This document shows, piece by piece, positions 45,449 through 57,204 of a stretch of 64,000 nucleotides of DNA (within the stretch, counting starts at the first letter, position 1; every line of letters begins with the position of its first letter). The DNA comes from Sedimenticola selenatireducens (lineage in GTDB: Bacteria; Pseudomonadota; Gammaproteobacteria; Chromatiales; Chromatiaceae). The stretch is from the NCBI RefSeq assembly GCF_007625115.1, contig NZ_VMNH01000005.1:186001-250000 (forward strand). Direction: 5' to 3'. The notes under the pieces are model-generated. The model was not told the DNA's origin. It worked only from the letters and a program-made list of their open reading frames with translations, and ran no database searches. A program made the position numbers and the translations under genes.

Positions 45449-46638
45449 ACCACAGCCCCAGATAGCTGTTGACGACGCTTGCTCCACCACCACAGCAGAG
45501 CAAAGGGAAGTGGAATGACCAGTAGCAGCTGAGCCGCCACACTCTCCATACTGGGATAAAGACCCAGCCAGGTAATTGTCAGGCCACCTTCGATGGGGGT
45601 TATACCAACCCAACCAGCCTCCTGGAGTTCCAGTACACCATTGCCTGCAAAGGAGACGGCGAGGTAGTAGAGCAGTGCCGCAGTAACCGAAAAGAACAAA
45701 CCCAGGGGCAGTTTGAAAGAGGCCGCCTGCATGGCCTTGTAGAGTAACAACAGTGAAACAGTGGCTAAACCAAAACCGACTATCAGTGGCTGCCACTGAC
45801 TATCGGCCTGGCCTGCCAATGCCTGGTAGAAGAGTACCGTTTCAGCCCCTTCGCGATACACCGCCAGAAATGCAGCTAACCCCAAGGCAAACGTACTACC
45901 ACGGCTGAGCGCTTGATTAATCTGACTATTGATAAAGGCCTGCCAGCGCGCCGCTTCGCTTTTGGAAATCAGCCAGTAGCTGACGTAAAACAGTACAACT
46001 GCGGCAAACAACATGGTAAGGCCTTCCAAGGCCTCTTGACCCGCACCAGAGATTTGGAAAACCATGGTTATCAGCCACGCCGTTAACAGACTGGCCACCA
46101 GCGCCAACACGACACCTTGATAGATCACGCGGACTTTATCCGCGGCCGATTGACGTCTTAAGTAAGCCACAAGGGCGGTAATTACCAGGATGGCCTCAAA
46201 GCCTTCTCGTAGCAAAATCAAAAAGGCTTGCACAAACAGTCCCCAAAAGCCTGCATCCTTCGGCTTTTGAGCCTGGGCTACTCCTTCGAGTGCTTCCCTG
46301 AGTGTCAGCCAGGCAACGGCTATCTGATCTGTCGGACGCGACTGCGAGGCCAGTCCAATAATCCTGCTGAAGTAGGCCTCCAGCTCACTCTTCAGCGCGG
46401 GATCCCGCATACCAATGGCCAATTCCATGCCACTCCCTTCGAAGACATCAAAGTAGAGCGCGGAGAAGGCATCAGCCGTATCCTCCTCACGCTCAGGGGA
46501 GTAAGCCGCGAGGAGTCGATCACCCTCCTCTATCAGTTGACCGACCACGACCTTGAAATCGACCCTGGCGTCAGTGGCAGCAGTGACACTAAAACTCAGC
46601 CAGGTCAGAAGGATTATTCCAATAAGGCGCTGCATCAC
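45445..46638 (-). CDS. ftrC: FTR1-family iron permease with N-terminal periplasmic domain
   Basis: A high-affinity iron permease of the inner membrane, 397 residues. A signal peptide (to about residue 21) is followed by a helical periplasmic domain (about 25-125), then seven membrane helices. Both iron-translocation motifs are present: REGFE at 144-148 and REGAE at 262-266. The domain at 45-100 (SALYFDVFEGSGMELAI) resembles the protein encoded just upstream. The start overlaps that gene's stop by 4 nt (ATGA) and the stop overlaps the ftrD start. No cupredoxin (FtrB) gene is present. Confidence 0.93.
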   Translation of the reverse strand: MMQRLIGIILLTWLSFSVTAATDARVDFKVVVGQLIEEGDRLLAAYSPEREEDTADAFSALYFDVFEGSGMELAIGMRDPALKSELEAYFSRIIGLASQSRPTDQIAVAWLTLREALEGVAQAQKPKDAGFWGLFVQAFLILLREGFEAILVITALVAYLRRQSAADKVRVIYQGVVLALVASLLTAWLITMVFQISGAGQEALEGLTMLFAAVVLFYVSYWLISKSEAARWQAFINSQINQALSRGSTFALGLAAFLAVYREGAETVLFYQALAGQADSQWQPLIVGFGLATVSLLLLYKAMQAASFKLPLGLFFSVTAALLYYLAVSFAGNGVLELQEAGWVGITPIEGGLTITWLGLYPSMESVAAQLLLVIPLPFALLWWWSKRRQQLSGAVV

Positions 46639-47042
46639 TGATTCACCTTAAAGACCTCCAAAGGAATCCCCGCCTGATCAAGCAACAATGCATCACGACG
46701 CATAGCAAGCCGTATCTCTTCGGCTATCAATGCAACCTGCTCAGCTCCTGCATTTTGTTGAATGGCTTTCCTGAATTTCCCGAAGTTTTTTTCAACCAGA
46801 TAGGTGTGCTTAGCACCCAACTCCATGCGCATCGCGGCTTCCATTTTACGATCCTCAAACACCCCAAAGTAAGCACTCACTACAGCTCGCTTTGCCTCTG
46901 TGCTATCACCCTTTGCATAGGCCGCCTCAGCCTCATCGATATGCTTAACGACAGCTTCAGCAACGGTTAGCCAGCTAGACTCATTGGCAATAACGGTAGA
47001 AGTGATAACGACCAACAGAATCCACAAAACATGTTTTTTCAT
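46635..47042 (-). CDS. Stand-alone periplasmic module related to the FTR1 N-terminal domain
   Basis: A 135-residue exported protein (signal peptide MKKHVLWILLVVITSTVIA). The body is helical and shows AVVSAYFGVFEDRKMEAAM with a later EKNFGKFRKAI, aligning with the SALYFDVFEGSGMELAI and LEAYFSRIIGL segments of the N-terminal domain of the permease encoded next. It is the first gene of the Ftr operon. Two in-frame ATGs exist (47054 and 47042); 47042 gives the better signal peptide, and neither has a strong ribosome-binding site. It may replace FtrB or act as an extra Fe-binding helper. Confidence 0.75.
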   Translation of the reverse strand: MKKHVLWILLVVITSTVIANESSWLTVAEAVVKHIDEAEAAYAKGDSTEAKRAVVSAYFGVFEDRKMEAAMRMELGAKHTYLVEKNFGKFRKAIQQNAGAEQVALIAEEIRLAMRRDALLLDQAGIPLEVFKVNQ

Positions 47043-47117
47043 TCGATTAACCATCTGCGCTTACAAGGAAGTCGATCGGCCGGTACAATGGGCAGGCCGA
47101 TATAGATATTAGTGCGA

Positions 47118-47146
47118 ATGATAACGATTCTTATTTACTATGGCAA
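47118..47146 (-). promoter_or_regulatory. Fur-box promoter of the Ftr operon
   Basis: On the minus strand TTGCCA (47146-47141) and TATCAT (47123-47118) are 17 nt apart. A Fur-like inverted repeat (TGATAAC-G-ATTCTTA read on the plus strand, 47119-47133; 11 of 14 consensus positions) covers the -10 box. The TATCATTCGC arrangement is the same as in the promoter at 39832-39863, so both operons should respond to iron. Confidence 0.8.
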
Positions 47147-47216
47147 CTCCATTTTGACCTGTTCTCAATCAATCTATGCTGCACGGAACAAAGGCTTTGC
47201 GAAAAAAATAAGGCAT

Positions 47217-47251
47217 AAAAAAAGGATGGCCAACCCTGGCCATCCTTTTTT
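47217..47251. terminator. Terminator behind gltD (bidirectional)
   Basis: AAGGATGGCCA (47222-47232) and TGGCCATCCTT (47237-47247) form an 11-bp stem with an ACCC loop, flanked by an A-run on the left and a T-run on the right, so it works in both directions. It ends gltBD transcription. Confidence 0.9.
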
Positions 47252-47276
47252 CACCAACCGCCTCCGGCGTTAAAAC

Positions 47277-48728
47277 TTAGCGGGGCAACTCAGAGCTTCC
47301 CATGAGATACTCATCTACCGCTCGTGCACATTGGCGCCCCTCACGGATTGCCCAAACCACCAGTGACTGACCTCGCCGCATATCGCCTGCAGCAAATACG
47401 CCCCCGATAGAGGTGCGATAAGCATCAGTGCCTTCCGTATCACTCTGCACATTACCACGAGTATCCAGCGCAACATCCAACTCAGCCAACATGCCTTCAT
47501 GCACGGGATGAACAAAGCCCATTGCCAGTGTGACCAGATCAGCCTTGAGTTCAAACTCAGAGCCCACAACCTCACTCATCTGCCAGGCACCGTTCTCATC
47601 TTGATGCCATTCTACCTTGATACACTGAACGGCTTTCACATTACCCTTTCCGTCATCAATGAATGCCTTGGTCGCGACACACCATTGGCGATCACAACCC
47701 TCTTCCTGAGAGGTGGAGGTACGCATCTTATTCGGCCAATAGGGCCAGACCGTCAGCTTGTCTTCTTGGGCAGGCGGCTGTGGCAGAATTTCGATCTGGG
47801 TAACAGACATTGCGCCATGACGATTAGAGGTTCCAATACAGTCAGAACCTGTGTCACCGCCACCAATGACAACGACATGCTTGCCTTCGGCCGAGATGAA
47901 TCGATCGCCAACTTCGTCACCCTGCACTTTGTGGCTGTTCATGCGCAGAAAATCCATGGCAAAGTGAACGCCACTAAGCTCTCGCCCTGGAACAGGCAGG
48001 TCTCTCGGCTTTTCAGAACCGCCCGTCAATACCACTGCGTCGAACTTATCGACCAGGAGTTTAGCCGGAATATCCACACCAATATGGGTATTGCCGCGGA
48101 ACTTTACGCCTTCAGCCTTCATCTGGCTCATCCGGCGATCAATCACTTTCTTATTCAGCTTAAAGTCAGGAATACCGTAGCGTAGCAACCCACCAATACG
48201 GTTCTCTTTTTCAAAAACCGTGACCGAATGACCCACTCGAGCCAACTGCTGGGCACAGGCCAATCCCGCAGGACCAGAACCGACAATAGCAACCTTCTTT
48301 CCGCTCTTGTGGCGAGGAAGCTGGGGTTGAATCCAACCCTCTTCCCAGGCCTTTTCAACGATGGAAAGCTCTATGTTTTTAATGGTGACCGGCTCATTGT
48401 TCAGATTTAGGGTACAGGCCTCCTGACAGGGAGCAGGGCAAATACGCCCCGTAAATTCGGGGAAGTTATTGGTTGAGTGCAACATATCGATCGCCGCCTT
48501 CCAATCCTGGTGGTACACCAGATCATTCCAGTCAGGAATGAGGTTATCAACCGGACAACCTTTATGACAGAAAGGGATACCGCAATCCATGCAGCGTGCA
48601 CCCTGCAGGCCCATTTCCTCGCTGCTTAAACTGATGGAGAACTCACAAAAATGCGTCAGCCGATCAGCTATTGGCGCATAACTGCGATCCTTTCGTGGAT
48701 ACTCCATGAAACCTGTTGGCTTACCCAT
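47277..48728 (-). CDS. gltD: Glutamate synthase [NADPH] small subunit
   Basis: Brings electrons from NADPH to the large subunit in glutamate synthesis from glutamine and 2-oxoglutarate. The 483 residues begin with the cysteine-rich iron-sulfur region ([29 protein letters not shown]). The FAD motif [18 protein letters not shown] and NADPH motif [15 protein letters not shown] follow. It starts 2 nt behind the gltB stop with a G-rich ribosome-binding site. Length and motifs are complete. Confidence 0.96.
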   Translation of the reverse strand: MGKPTGFMEYPRKDRSYAPIADRLTHFCEFSISLSSEEMGLQGARCMDCGIPFCHKGCPVDNLIPDWNDLVYHQDWKAAIDMLHSTNNFPEFTGRICPAPCQEACTLNLNNEPVTIKNIELSIVEKAWEEGWIQPQLPRHKSGKKVAIVGSGPAGLACAQQLARVGHSVTVFEKENRIGGLLRYGIPDFKLNKKVIDRRMSQMKAEGVKFRGNTHIGVDIPAKLLVDKFDAVVLTGGSEKPRDLPVPGRELSGVHFAMDFLRMNSHKVQGDEVGDRFISAEGKHVVVIGGGDTGSDCIGTSNRHGAMSVTQIEILPQPPAQEDKLTVWPYWPNKMRTSTSQEEGCDRQWCVATKAFIDDGKGNVKAVQCIKVEWHQDENGAWQMSEVVGSEFELKADLVTLAMGFVHPVHEGMLAELDVALDTRGNVQSDTEGTDAYRTSIGGVFAAGDMRRGQSLVVWAIREGRQCARAVDEYLMGSSELPR

Positions 48729-48730
48729 GA

Positions 48731-51700
48731 TTAGCGCCCCCCCTTTGCAACGTTACTGCTTTTCGCTTGTTCAACCTGCATCTCAAGCAATGCCCTACGA
48801 TAATCGACCGGCATAACCTTGACGAACTTAGGCAGATAGTCTGTCCAGTTATCGAGAATCTTCTGCGCCACACTGCTATTGGTGTAATGCAAGTGACTCT
48901 GAACCAACTGCTTGAGACGAATCGAATCAAAGCGCGTCATATCATGGCTTACATCAACACGTCCTTTGGTTTCAAGGTCGCCGCCTTGATGGTCGAGCGC
49001 TTCCAGTGCGTCATCTTCATCCTGGATGGGTTCCAGCTCTACCATGGAGAGATTGCAGCGCTGTTCAAACGAGCCCTCCTCATCGAGCACATAAGCGATA
49101 CCACCTGACATACCCGCAGCAAAGTTTCTACCGGTCGAGCCAAGGCAGACCACGATTCCGCCAGTCATGTACTCACAACCGTGATCACCTACACCCTCAA
49201 TGACAGCCGTGGCACCCGAGTTGCGAACAGCAAATCGCTCACCACCCACTCCACGGAAGTAACATTCGCCGGCAATTGCGCCATACAGCACGGTATTTCC
49301 GACAATAATGTTCTCTTCAGCCCTTCCAATGCCAGACTCTGCAGGCGGATAGACGATAATGCGTCCTCCAGACAGGCCCTTACCGACATAGTCATTCGCC
49401 TCGCCAGCAAGCTCAATGGTCACACCCTGGGTCAACCAGGCACCCATTGATTGACCTGCTGTCCCTTTAGCCTTGATATAGATCGTGTCCTCAGGCAATC
49501 CAGCGTGGCCGTATTTCTCTGCCACACGACCTGAAAGCATAGTGCCGAAGGTGCGGTTATAGTTATGAACGGGGACATCTATTTGAACCGCCTCACCCCG
49601 CTCCAGAGCGGGCTTGGCCATCTCGATCAACTGGTGATCTGCCGCCTTCTCCAATCCGTGATCCTGGCTTTCGGTGTTGAAAATCGCGACCCCTTCACCC
49701 GCCTTTGGCTTAGCCAGAATTCGAGAGAAATCGAGCCCTTTAGCCTTCCAGTGGGTTACCGCCTTACGGGTATCGAGGCGGTCAGTCTGACCGATCATCT
49801 CGTTAAAGCTGCGATAACCGAGCTTTGCCATCAACTGGCGAACCTCTTCAGCCACGAAGAAGAAATAATTGATCACATGCTCTGGTTTACCGGTGAAGCG
49901 CTTGCGCAGCTCTGGATCCTGCGTTGCCACACCGACAGGACAGGTATTCAGATGGCATTTGCGCATCATAATGCAGCCTTCAACAATCAAAGGCGCCGTT
50001 GCGAAACCAAATTCGTCTGCACCCAGCAAGGCACCGACTACCACATCTCGACCGGTTCTCAATCCACCATCAACCTGAACGGCAATACGCCCACGCAGTT
50101 TATTCAACACCAGAGTTTGATGCGTCTCAGCAAGACCAATCTCCCACGAAGAACCTGCATGCTTGATTGAGGTCAGTGGTGAGGCGCCAGTTCCGCCGTC
50201 ATATCCTGAAATAGTCACATGATCAGCATGTGCCTTGGAGACACCGGCCGCAACCGTTCCAACGCCCACTTCTGAAACCAGTTTTACCGAGATACGTGAC
50301 TTCGGCTGAACATTCTTCAGATCATGAATCAGCTGAGCCAGATCCTCAATGGAATAGATATCGTGATGTGGCGGTGGGGAGATGAGTCCCACACCCGGAG
50401 TTGAGTGCCGCACACGAGCAATCTGTGCATTCACTTTATGCCCCGGTAACTGACCGCCCTCACCGGGCTTAGCACCCTGCGCCATCTTGATCTGGATATC
50501 GTCTGAATTGACCAGATATTCAGTAGTGACACCAAAACGACCAGAGGCCACCTGCTTGATGGCAGATCGCTGTGGATTAGGTGAACCATCAGCCAGCGGA
50601 TTAAAGCGACCGGCCTCTTCACCACCTTCCCCGGTATTAGACTTACCGCCAATGGTATTCATGGCGATCGCAAGGGTCGAATGGGCCTCATGTGAAATCG
50701 AACCAAACGACATTGCGCCTGTGGCAAATCGTTTGACGATCTCTTTAGCAGGCTCAACCTCATCCAGCGGCACCGGCTCATCGGCCCAGTTGAAATCAAA
50801 CAAGCCACGGAAAGCGAGAAGCCGCTCATCCTGCTCATTAATCAGTTGGGTGAATTCTGCGTAGCTCTTGGCATCATTAGCCCTTGAGGCATGCTGAATC
50901 TTGGCAATGCTATCGGGTGTCCAGGCATGTGCCTCACCACGCAAGCGATACGCATAATCACCACCGACATCCAGATGCTTGCTGTATATGGGACTGTTAC
51001 CATAGGCATTGGCATGCAGACGCACCGCTTCCTGGGCAATCTCATCCAGCCCAGCACCCTCAATTCTGGTTGAGGTACCGGTAAAGTACTGGTCAACAAA
51101 GCTGCTCGAGAGACCCACGGCATCAAAGATCTGTGCACCACAATAAGATTGGTAGGTCGAGATACCCATCTTCGACATGACCTTTTTCAGGCCTTTTCCA
51201 ATCGATTTGATATAACGTTTCTGGGCCTCTTTAAAACCGAGCGACTCAGGCAAAGAGGGCAGCATGCTCTGGATGGTATCAAAGGCCACATAGGGATTGA
51301 TGGCTTCTGCACCATAACCCGCCAATGTAGCGAAGTGATGTACTTCCAGGGCCGCACCGGTCTCAACAACCAGTCCCGATTCAGTACGAAGTCCCTTGCG
51401 AATCAGATGGTGATGGACCGCCGAAACCGCCAACAGGGCAGGAATGGCAATATGATCAGCATCAGCACGGCGATCAGACAGAATCAGGATGTTGTACCCT
51501 TCCAGCACAGCCTTCTCAGCCGTATGCCCCAGTGCATCCAACGCCAGTTTGAGGCCTGTAACGCCCTGATCCGCACTGAAGCAGATACTCAGGGTGCGGG
51601 TGCGGAAGGCCCCACCGGTATTGTCTTCAATATCCCGGATGCGCTCCAGATCGGTATTGGTCAATATGGGCTGATTAACCTCAAGACGCATGTTCGGCTT

Positions 51701-53371
51701 GCTTTGGCCGATACCCAGCAGATTGGGTCTTGGGCCGATCAGCGAAACCAGCGACATGACGATCTCTTCCCTGATCGGATCTATCGGTGGATTGGTCACC
51801 TGAGCAAAATTTTGCTTGAAATAAGTCGACAAGTGCTTCGGCCAATTCGACAAGACCGAAGGCGGCGTATCTGCACCCATTGAGCCTGTCGCTTCCTGTC
51901 CCGTCAGAACCATCGGTGTCAACAGGAACTTGATGTCTTCCTGGGTATAACCAAAGGCCTGCTGACTATCCAGCAAGGTCATCGGATCGGGCGACATGGC
52001 GCCAACCACCTCTGGTAGTTGATCCAAATGAATCTGGGTCTGATCAAGCCATGCTTGATAGGGATGTTCTGAGGAAAGCTGTTGCTTTATTTCTGCGTCA
52101 TCAATAATCCGACCCTGCTCCAGATCAATCAGGAACATCTTGCCGGGCTGTAAACGCCATTTCTTGATGATCCTCTCTTCCGGAATATCAAGCACGCCCA
52201 TTTCCGATGCCATCATTACCATGTCATCATCGGTAATCAGATAACGCGCAGGACGTAAGCCATTGCGGTCAAGCGTCGCCCCAATCTGTCTTCCATCAGT
52301 AAAGGCCACGGCCGCAGGGCCATCCCAAGGCTCCATTAACGCCGCGTGGTACTCATAGAAAGCCCGACGCTTTTCATCCATTAATGGATTGCCCGACCAG
52401 GCTTCAGGAATCAGCATCATCATGGCGTGAGCCAGCGAGTAGCCGCCCTGCACCAACAGCTCCAATGCATTATCGAAGGACGCTGAATCAGACTGCCCTT
52501 CAGGAATTAACGGCCATACTTTAGAGAGGTCGTCCCCGAGGATTTCGGAAGCCATAGAGTGCTTACGCGCCGCCATCCAGTTGACGTTTCCGCGCAGTGT
52601 ATTGATCTCACCATTATGCGCAATCATGCGGAATGGATGAGCCAGATCCCAGGTTGGGAAGGTATTCGTCGAGAAACGCTGGTGAACCAACGCAAGCGCG
52701 GAAACCATGCGCTCATCTTTGAGATCGGGGTAAAACTCACCCACCTGGTCGGACAACAGCATGCCCTTGTAGGTGACTGTCCGGGATGACAAGGAGGTAA
52801 AGTAGAAGGAATCTCCTCTCTCCAGGCCCGCTTCACGAATAACCTTCTCTATCTGTTTACGGATAACAAAAAGCTTGCGCTCAAAACCAGTCTGATCGGC
52901 ACAGTTTTCACCACGGCCAATAAATATTTGCTTAATTTTAGGCTCTGTCGGCTTGACGCTGTAACCAAGTCCATCATTAATCGTGGGGACATTCCGCCAA
53001 CCGAGGACGAGCTGCCCTTCGTCTTCGACAAAACGGTTAACCGTCGATTCTGCTCGAGCTCTAGAGGCCTCATCCCTGGGCAAGAAGATCATGCCGACCG
53101 CATACTCGCTCGACGCCGGAAGCTCAAAATCGACAACAGCGCGGAAAAAGTCATCCGGAATCTGAATAAGGATTCCCGCCCCGTCGCCTGCGCGCGGGTC
53201 TGCACCGACAGCACCGCGGTGAGTCAGTCGCTCCAGAATCTCTAATCCCTGCTCAACTATCTTTCGGCTCTTCCGGCCTTTGATATTAGCGACAAAACCG
53301 ACGCCACAAGCATCATGTTCGTTACGGGGATCATACAGTCCCTGCTTCGTTGGCAAAGCGCCTTGGCCCAT
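48731..53371 (-). CDS. gltB: Glutamate synthase large subunit
   Basis: The alpha subunit of GOGAT, 1546 residues. A class II amidotransferase domain starts after a short propeptide at the cysteine of DACGVGF, the site expected to become N-terminal. A central domain, the FMN barrel ([15 protein letters not shown], the cluster [13 protein letters not shown]) and the C-terminal beta-helix ([20 protein letters not shown]) follow. The ATG at 53371 is preceded by GAGG and gives [15 protein letters not shown]; a further ATG 12 nt upstream is less likely. It forms an operon with gltD. Confidence 0.97.
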   Translation of the reverse strand: MGQGALPTKQGLYDPRNEHDACGVGFVANIKGRKSRKIVEQGLEILERLTHRGAVGADPRAGDGAGILIQIPDDFFRAVVDFELPASSEYAVGMIFLPRDEASRARAESTVNRFVEDEGQLVLGWRNVPTINDGLGYSVKPTEPKIKQIFIGRGENCADQTGFERKLFVIRKQIEKVIREAGLERGDSFYFTSLSSRTVTYKGMLLSDQVGEFYPDLKDERMVSALALVHQRFSTNTFPTWDLAHPFRMIAHNGEINTLRGNVNWMAARKHSMASEILGDDLSKVWPLIPEGQSDSASFDNALELLVQGGYSLAHAMMMLIPEAWSGNPLMDEKRRAFYEYHAALMEPWDGPAAVAFTDGRQIGATLDRNGLRPARYLITDDDMVMMASEMGVLDIPEERIIKKWRLQPGKMFLIDLEQGRIIDDAEIKQQLSSEHPYQAWLDQTQIHLDQLPEVVGAMSPDPMTLLDSQQAFGYTQEDIKFLLTPMVLTGQEATGSMGADTPPSVLSNWPKHLSTYFKQNFAQVTNPPIDPIREEIVMSLVSLIGPRPNLLGIGQSKPNMRLEVNQPILTNTDLERIRDIEDNTGGAFRTRTLSICFSADQGVTGLKLALDALGHTAEKAVLEGYNILILSDRRADADHIAIPALLAVSAVHHHLIRKGLRTESGLVVETGAALEVHHFATLAGYGAEAINPYVAFDTIQSMLPSLPESLGFKEAQKRYIKSIGKGLKKVMSKMGISTYQSYCGAQIFDAVGLSSSFVDQYFTGTSTRIEGAGLDEIAQEAVRLHANAYGNSPIYSKHLDVGGDYAYRLRGEAHAWTPDSIAKIQHASRANDAKSYAEFTQLINEQDERLLAFRGLFDFNWADEPVPLDEVEPAKEIVKRFATGAMSFGSISHEAHSTLAIAMNTIGGKSNTGEGGEEAGRFNPLADGSPNPQRSAIKQVASGRFGVTTEYLVNSDDIQIKMAQGAKPGEGGQLPGHKVNAQIARVRHSTPGVGLISPPPHHDIYSIEDLAQLIHDLKNVQPKSRISVKLVSEVGVGTVAAGVSKAHADHVTISGYDGGTGASPLTSIKHAGSSWEIGLAETHQTLVLNKLRGRIAVQVDGGLRTGRDVVVGALLGADEFGFATAPLIVEGCIMMRKCHLNTCPVGVATQDPELRKRFTGKPEHVINYFFFVAEEVRQLMAKLGYRSFNEMIGQTDRLDTRKAVTHWKAKGLDFSRILAKPKAGEGVAIFNTESQDHGLEKAADHQLIEMAKPALERGEAVQIDVPVHNYNRTFGTMLSGRVAEKYGHAGLPEDTIYIKAKGTAGQSMGAWLTQGVTIELAGEANDYVGKGLSGGRIIVYPPAESGIGRAEENIIVGNTVLYGAIAGECYFRGVGGERFAVRNSGATAVIEGVGDHGCEYMTGGIVVCLGSTGRNFAAGMSGGIAYVLDEEGSFEQRCNLSMVELEPIQDEDDALEALDHQGGDLETKGRVDVSHDMTRFDSIRLKQLVQSHLHYTNSSVAQKILDNWTDYLPKFVKVMPVDYRRALLEMQVEQAKSSNVAKGGR

Positions 53372-53614
53372 CGTAAACCTCATCTGATCGGGGCAGAAAT
53401 TTGCAACAACTGCTCTCTACCCGTTGTAAACGTGGACGTAATGCCCGGAAAGCCGATCTCCGGGGGTCGTCCAAAATGGCTGGGGAAAAACCTCAATGAG
53501 GATTTCCGGCCGAACAGAACCCTGCAGGATAATGGAAAATGTCTCTGCAGGCTAGCAGTTTACATCTTTGGATAAATTTCGAAAGGGTAGCACTTGGTAA
53601 TAGAAAATAAGTTA

Positions 53615-55360
53615 CTACGGTGATTTAATCGCGGCCTGGACGGAAGCAAAGGTTCGCGGCCAAACATCGCTTTTGCGCAAGGGTACCGGAAGGTTACTGC
53701 GCGCCTTAACCGCCGCATCTCTAGTAGGATAAACTCCATACAGCACTGAGAACCAGGCGCCCCCAGAACGGGTCATCCTGAAATAGGCGACTTCACCGGT
53801 TAAGCGATACTGCTCAATGAAGCTTTTTACTGCACGCTCATCCCTTACACCGATCAGTTGCAACGTGAAACTCTTGGGTGCCTGCTCCAAAAGCCACTTT
53901 TCTCTTCGAATACCCACCACCGCCTGCGTGCTTGGAGCAACTTTAACCTCTTTCTGCCCTGACTCAGCCCCCTTCGCAGAGGTCGCGGGCAGCATAGGCT
54001 GTTCGACAGCTTTCAACACCTGCTGAACCGGCTGAGTCATCTCAGCAGGGATTTCTCTTTGAGCTAGAGGGTTTTCCGCTTGTGAAGAAACCGCATCGCT
54101 CATCGTTAGAAGCGGCGCAGGAATCGCCATCTGCTCAGAGTCTCCGCGCCCATCCACCTCCTGCACCTCAGTCATCAACTCGTTTTCCAACAAAGGAGCA
54201 CTTGCCGAAACCGGAGATTCCTCAGCCTCAGCCTGTAGTAACTCTTGCCTATGTGCATTCGGTAATATCAGGTCCGCTTCTTTTGTTTCTATGACGCCAT
54301 CCAACGCTATCTGGTTTTGCCTCATGACTCCTGGTGAAGGGGCACGCTGAATTTCAGCAGGCGCTTCTGGCAATTGGAGCGGCCTTGTCGTTTTATCCCC
54401 CGCTGGCCCTACTGAGGCAATGCGTTCTTCCTGCGATGACCCAAGAAAAAGCTCATTGATCTCATTCTGAAAAATGAGTGTGAGCATGAGTAGAATACCC
54501 AGCACTCCCGCCCCCAAGAGCACAGGTTTTGGCAAATCAGAAAGCAACCCCCTCTCGGGGCCCTTGTCCACAGGCTGAATAGCCGTAACAACTTTAGCCG
54601 GCTTGGGCGTGTCAGAAAAAAGGCGCTGAAGTTGTGCTTCAAGTAATCCAGGCAACCCGACAGCATCCCTGACCAATCGATTCAGTGCCCCAGACCCTAA
54701 TTTCAAGTGTTTCGACTCACCCCCCAAATCAAGCAAAAACTGCACAAAAGAACGCGACTGATCACTGTCCAGCAGGGGCATCTCGAGAGACTGCACAGAC
54801 TGTAAATTCATTGCCTGAAGTTGCGGTGTTTGAAATTGCCTGACAATGTCGGGGGTGGCAAAAAGCACGATCCTGATTAACGCCCGGTTACCCGGACGGC
54901 GCTCAAATAACCGAAATATTGCAATTATCGTGGCCACGGGTAATAAATGGGCATCATCGATCACAATAACAGGCAGGCGACCAGCGGCTGAAAGCAGCTC
55001 GAATCGCCGCAGCAGCTGCTCTATATTTAAGCTGGCTTCATCAGTAAGACCAAATCTTCGATAGAGGTGGGCAAAAAACTGATCCGGCTGAAAGGTATGG
55101 CTTGCATCCATACAACAGAGATCCCACTCATCACGAGCGAGCTTACGAAACTGCTGCACAAATGTTGATTTACCGGCCCCGTCTTCACCCTTTACAAGGA
55201 GAATCTTTTCACTGTTGTCGGTCAGGTGCCGCAGCAGATCGAGACGCTGTCTTAGCTCGGGGGTTGAAAAATAGGGCTCGCTCACACCCCGCCCATTCTT
55301 CACAAACGGCTGAAGAGGGGGCGCTGCATGCGCTTTAGCTGGCCGCTCTTCCATACTCAC
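53615..55360 (-). CDS. damX: DamX-like protein: AAA ATPase, membrane helix and SPOR domain
   Basis: A 581-residue protein found at the aroB-adjacent site in many Gammaproteobacteria. The N-terminal ExeA-like ATPase occupies about residues 35-270 (Walker [10 protein letters not shown], Walker [11 protein letters not shown]). A membrane helix ([17 protein letters not shown], about 280-300) and a long variable acidic linker follow. The C-terminal SPOR domain ([42 protein letters not shown]) binds septal peptidoglycan. The GTG at 55360 is 8 nt after GAGGG; it overlaps the end of aroB by 26 nt. Confidence 0.88.
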   Translation of the reverse strand: MSMEERPAKAHAAPPLQPFVKNGRGVSEPYFSTPELRQRLDLLRHLTDNSEKILLVKGEDGAGKSTFVQQFRKLARDEWDLCCMDASHTFQPDQFFAHLYRRFGLTDEASLNIEQLLRRFELLSAAGRLPVIVIDDAHLLPVATIIAIFRLFERRPGNRALIRIVLFATPDIVRQFQTPQLQAMNLQSVQSLEMPLLDSDQSRSFVQFLLDLGGESKHLKLGSGALNRLVRDAVGLPGLLEAQLQRLFSDTPKPAKVVTAIQPVDKGPERGLLSDLPKPVLLGAGVLGILLMLTLIFQNEINELFLGSSQEERIASVGPAGDKTTRPLQLPEAPAEIQRAPSPGVMRQNQIALDGVIETKEADLILPNAHRQELLQAEAEESPVSASAPLLENELMTEVQEVDGRGDSEQMAIPAPLLTMSDAVSSQAENPLAQREIPAEMTQPVQQVLKAVEQPMLPATSAKGAESGQKEVKVAPSTQAVVGIRREKWLLEQAPKSFTLQLIGVRDERAVKSFIEQYRLTGEVAYFRMTRSGGAWFSVLYGVYPTRDAAVKARSNLPVPLRKSDVWPRTFASVQAAIKSP

Positions 55361-56435
55361 GCAAGGTTCCCTCTAGCATTGTCGATTCAAACTCATCTGT
55401 AACAACCGAATAACCGAGTTGGCGCATCAAGACCAGTCTAACCCTGTTGTTCAATACCTTTTTATCCACCGACATCAACTCCATAAAGCGATCAGCATCC
55501 AATCCAGATGGAGGAGCCGTAGGTAAACCTGCACGTTCGATAAGCGCCTCAATCCTCTTCTGGGCACCCAAGTCTAGCCAGCCAAGTCTGCGCGAGAGAT
55601 CCGCTGCCATGCAGATCCCTGTACCTACCGCCTCACCGTGCAACCACTCACCATAGCCCACGCCTGTCTCGATAGCATGTCCAAACGTATGTCCAAGATT
55701 CAAAAGAGCCCGGTTTCCGGCTTCACGCTCATCGGCCGCCACAACAGCAGCCTTGTCGCTACATGACCGCTCAATAGCATAAGCAAGCAACCCTTGTTCT
55801 CTCGCCATCAGGCCATCCACATGCCGTTCAAGCCAATCAAAAAACTCCGGATCGCCAATCAGACCGTATTTGATCACCTCCGCAAGACCTGCTGATAGCT
55901 GTCGATTATCCAATGTTTGGAGCGTATCAATATCGGCAATCACACACTGCGGCTGGTAGAAGGCGCCAATCATATTTTTCCCAAGGGGATGGTTAACACC
56001 GGTCTTTCCGCCAACAGATGAATCTACCTGGGCCAAGAGGGTCGTCGGCACTTGAATAAAATAAACCCCTCTCTGGTAACACGCGGCCGCAAATCCAGCC
56101 ATGTCACCCACTACACCGCCACCTAATCCGATAACCGTACAACGCCGATCAAATCGATATTCCAATAGGCTATCTATAATTTGCTGCCAGACAGATAAGG
56201 TTTTGAATTGCTCACCATCAGGCAATATAACCGTTTCAACTTGATAAGCGCTAAGCGCCGACATGACCGACTCCAGGTACAACGGAGCCACGGTTGTATT
56301 GGTCACAATGAGCACCTGTTGCCCATGTATGTGGGGACGATACAACTCACTGTTTGTGATCAGATTTGCTCCGATATAGATCGGATAAGAGCGCTCAGCT
56401 AGATTGACATTTAATGTGCAGATTTCGTTTTTCAT
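55335..56435 (-). CDS. aroB: 3-dehydroquinate synthase
   Basis: Second step of the shikimate pathway; NAD- and metal-dependent, cytoplasmic, 366 residues. The family motifs are [53 protein letters not shown] and, for metal binding, [12 protein letters not shown] with a downstream LHGEAVG. It follows aroK by 64 nt and overlaps the damX-like start. Confidence 0.97.
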   Translation of the reverse strand: MKNEICTLNVNLAERSYPIYIGANLITNSELYRPHIHGQQVLIVTNTTVAPLYLESVMSALSAYQVETVILPDGEQFKTLSVWQQIIDSLLEYRFDRRCTVIGLGGGVVGDMAGFAAACYQRGVYFIQVPTTLLAQVDSSVGGKTGVNHPLGKNMIGAFYQPQCVIADIDTLQTLDNRQLSAGLAEVIKYGLIGDPEFFDWLERHVDGLMAREQGLLAYAIERSCSDKAAVVAADEREAGNRALLNLGHTFGHAIETGVGYGEWLHGEAVGTGICMAADLSRRLGWLDLGAQKRIEALIERAGLPTAPPSGLDADRFMELMSVDKKVLNNRVRLVLMRQLGYSVVTDEFESTMLEGTLREYGRAAS

Positions 56436-56499
56436 TTGCTGGTATACGTGAATGAAGTTTTACAGACTAAGGTAAGGAATGAACCCTTGCGCTCAGCAC

Positions 56500-57024
56500 T
56501 CAACCAATATCAGAACGGAGCTTTCTGACAATCTCATTGGCTACCGCGGTGGCACTGCGCTTTTCTGAGGTAATCACAATATCCGCTGTCTCCCGATAGA
56601 GAGGGTCCCGATCGCTCATAAGGGCCTGCAACGTACCCAGGGGGTCCTCGGTTTGCAAAAGCGGGCGACTCCGATCCCGGAGAGTCCTTTCATACTGCTG
56701 TTCTGGACTGCAATAGAGGTAGACCACAAAGCCGCGGCTACTTAAATTTCTACGATTTTCCGGATTGAGAATTGATCCGCCTCCCGTCGCGAGCACCAGT
56801 CCACCGCGCTGAGTCAGGTCATCAATGACAGCACTCTCCCTTTTCCTAAAACCCTCTTCACCCTCAAAATCAAAGATCGTCGGTATATCCACGCCGGTGC
56901 GTCGCTGAATCTCATGGTCTGTATCATCAAAATCCAGCCCAAGAAGAGTGGCCACTTGACGGCCAATAGTGCTCTTACCGGCACCCATTGGCCCTACCAG
57001 AAATATGTTATTCGGATGATTCAT
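56500..57024 (-). CDS. aroK: Shikimate kinase I
   Basis: Phosphorylates shikimate with ATP, 174 residues. The Walker A loop is GPMGAGKSTIGRQ, the shikimate-binding aspartate is in DFDDTDHEI, and FRKRESAV and LATGGGSIL follow, with the lid arginines in ERTLRDRSRPLLQ. The full length matches the family. It stands at the head of the aroK-aroB-damX unit, separated from pilQ by the terminator at 57151-57184. Confidence 0.97.
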   Translation of the reverse strand: MNHPNNIFLVGPMGAGKSTIGRQVATLLGLDFDDTDHEIQRRTGVDIPTIFDFEGEEGFRKRESAVIDDLTQRGGLVLATGGGSILNPENRRNLSSRGFVVYLYCSPEQQYERTLRDRSRPLLQTEDPLGTLQALMSDRDPLYRETADIVITSEKRSATAVANEIVRKLRSDIG

Positions 57025-57146
57025 ATCGTACTACAAACACCGTGCCGTTGATTCACTAATGAGTTTACGTCAAGTAACCGTGAATACTAAGCGCCAAAGA
57101 ATAATAGAGCAAACTTCCAGAGGGCAGATTCCCTAATTGAATCGTC

Positions 57147-57184
57147 AAAAAAAGAGGGGCCTACCTTTGGATAGACCCCTCTTT
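57147..57184 (-). terminator. Terminator of the pilMNOPQ operon
   Basis: AAAGAGGGG (57151-57159) and CCCCTCTTT (57176-57184) form a 9-bp stem. CTA and TAG can extend it inward with one mismatch. On the pilQ-coding strand the stem is followed by a run of seven T, 21 nt behind the pilQ stop. Confidence 0.9.
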
Positions 57185-57204
57185 ATGCATTATCACTCAG
57201 TCGC

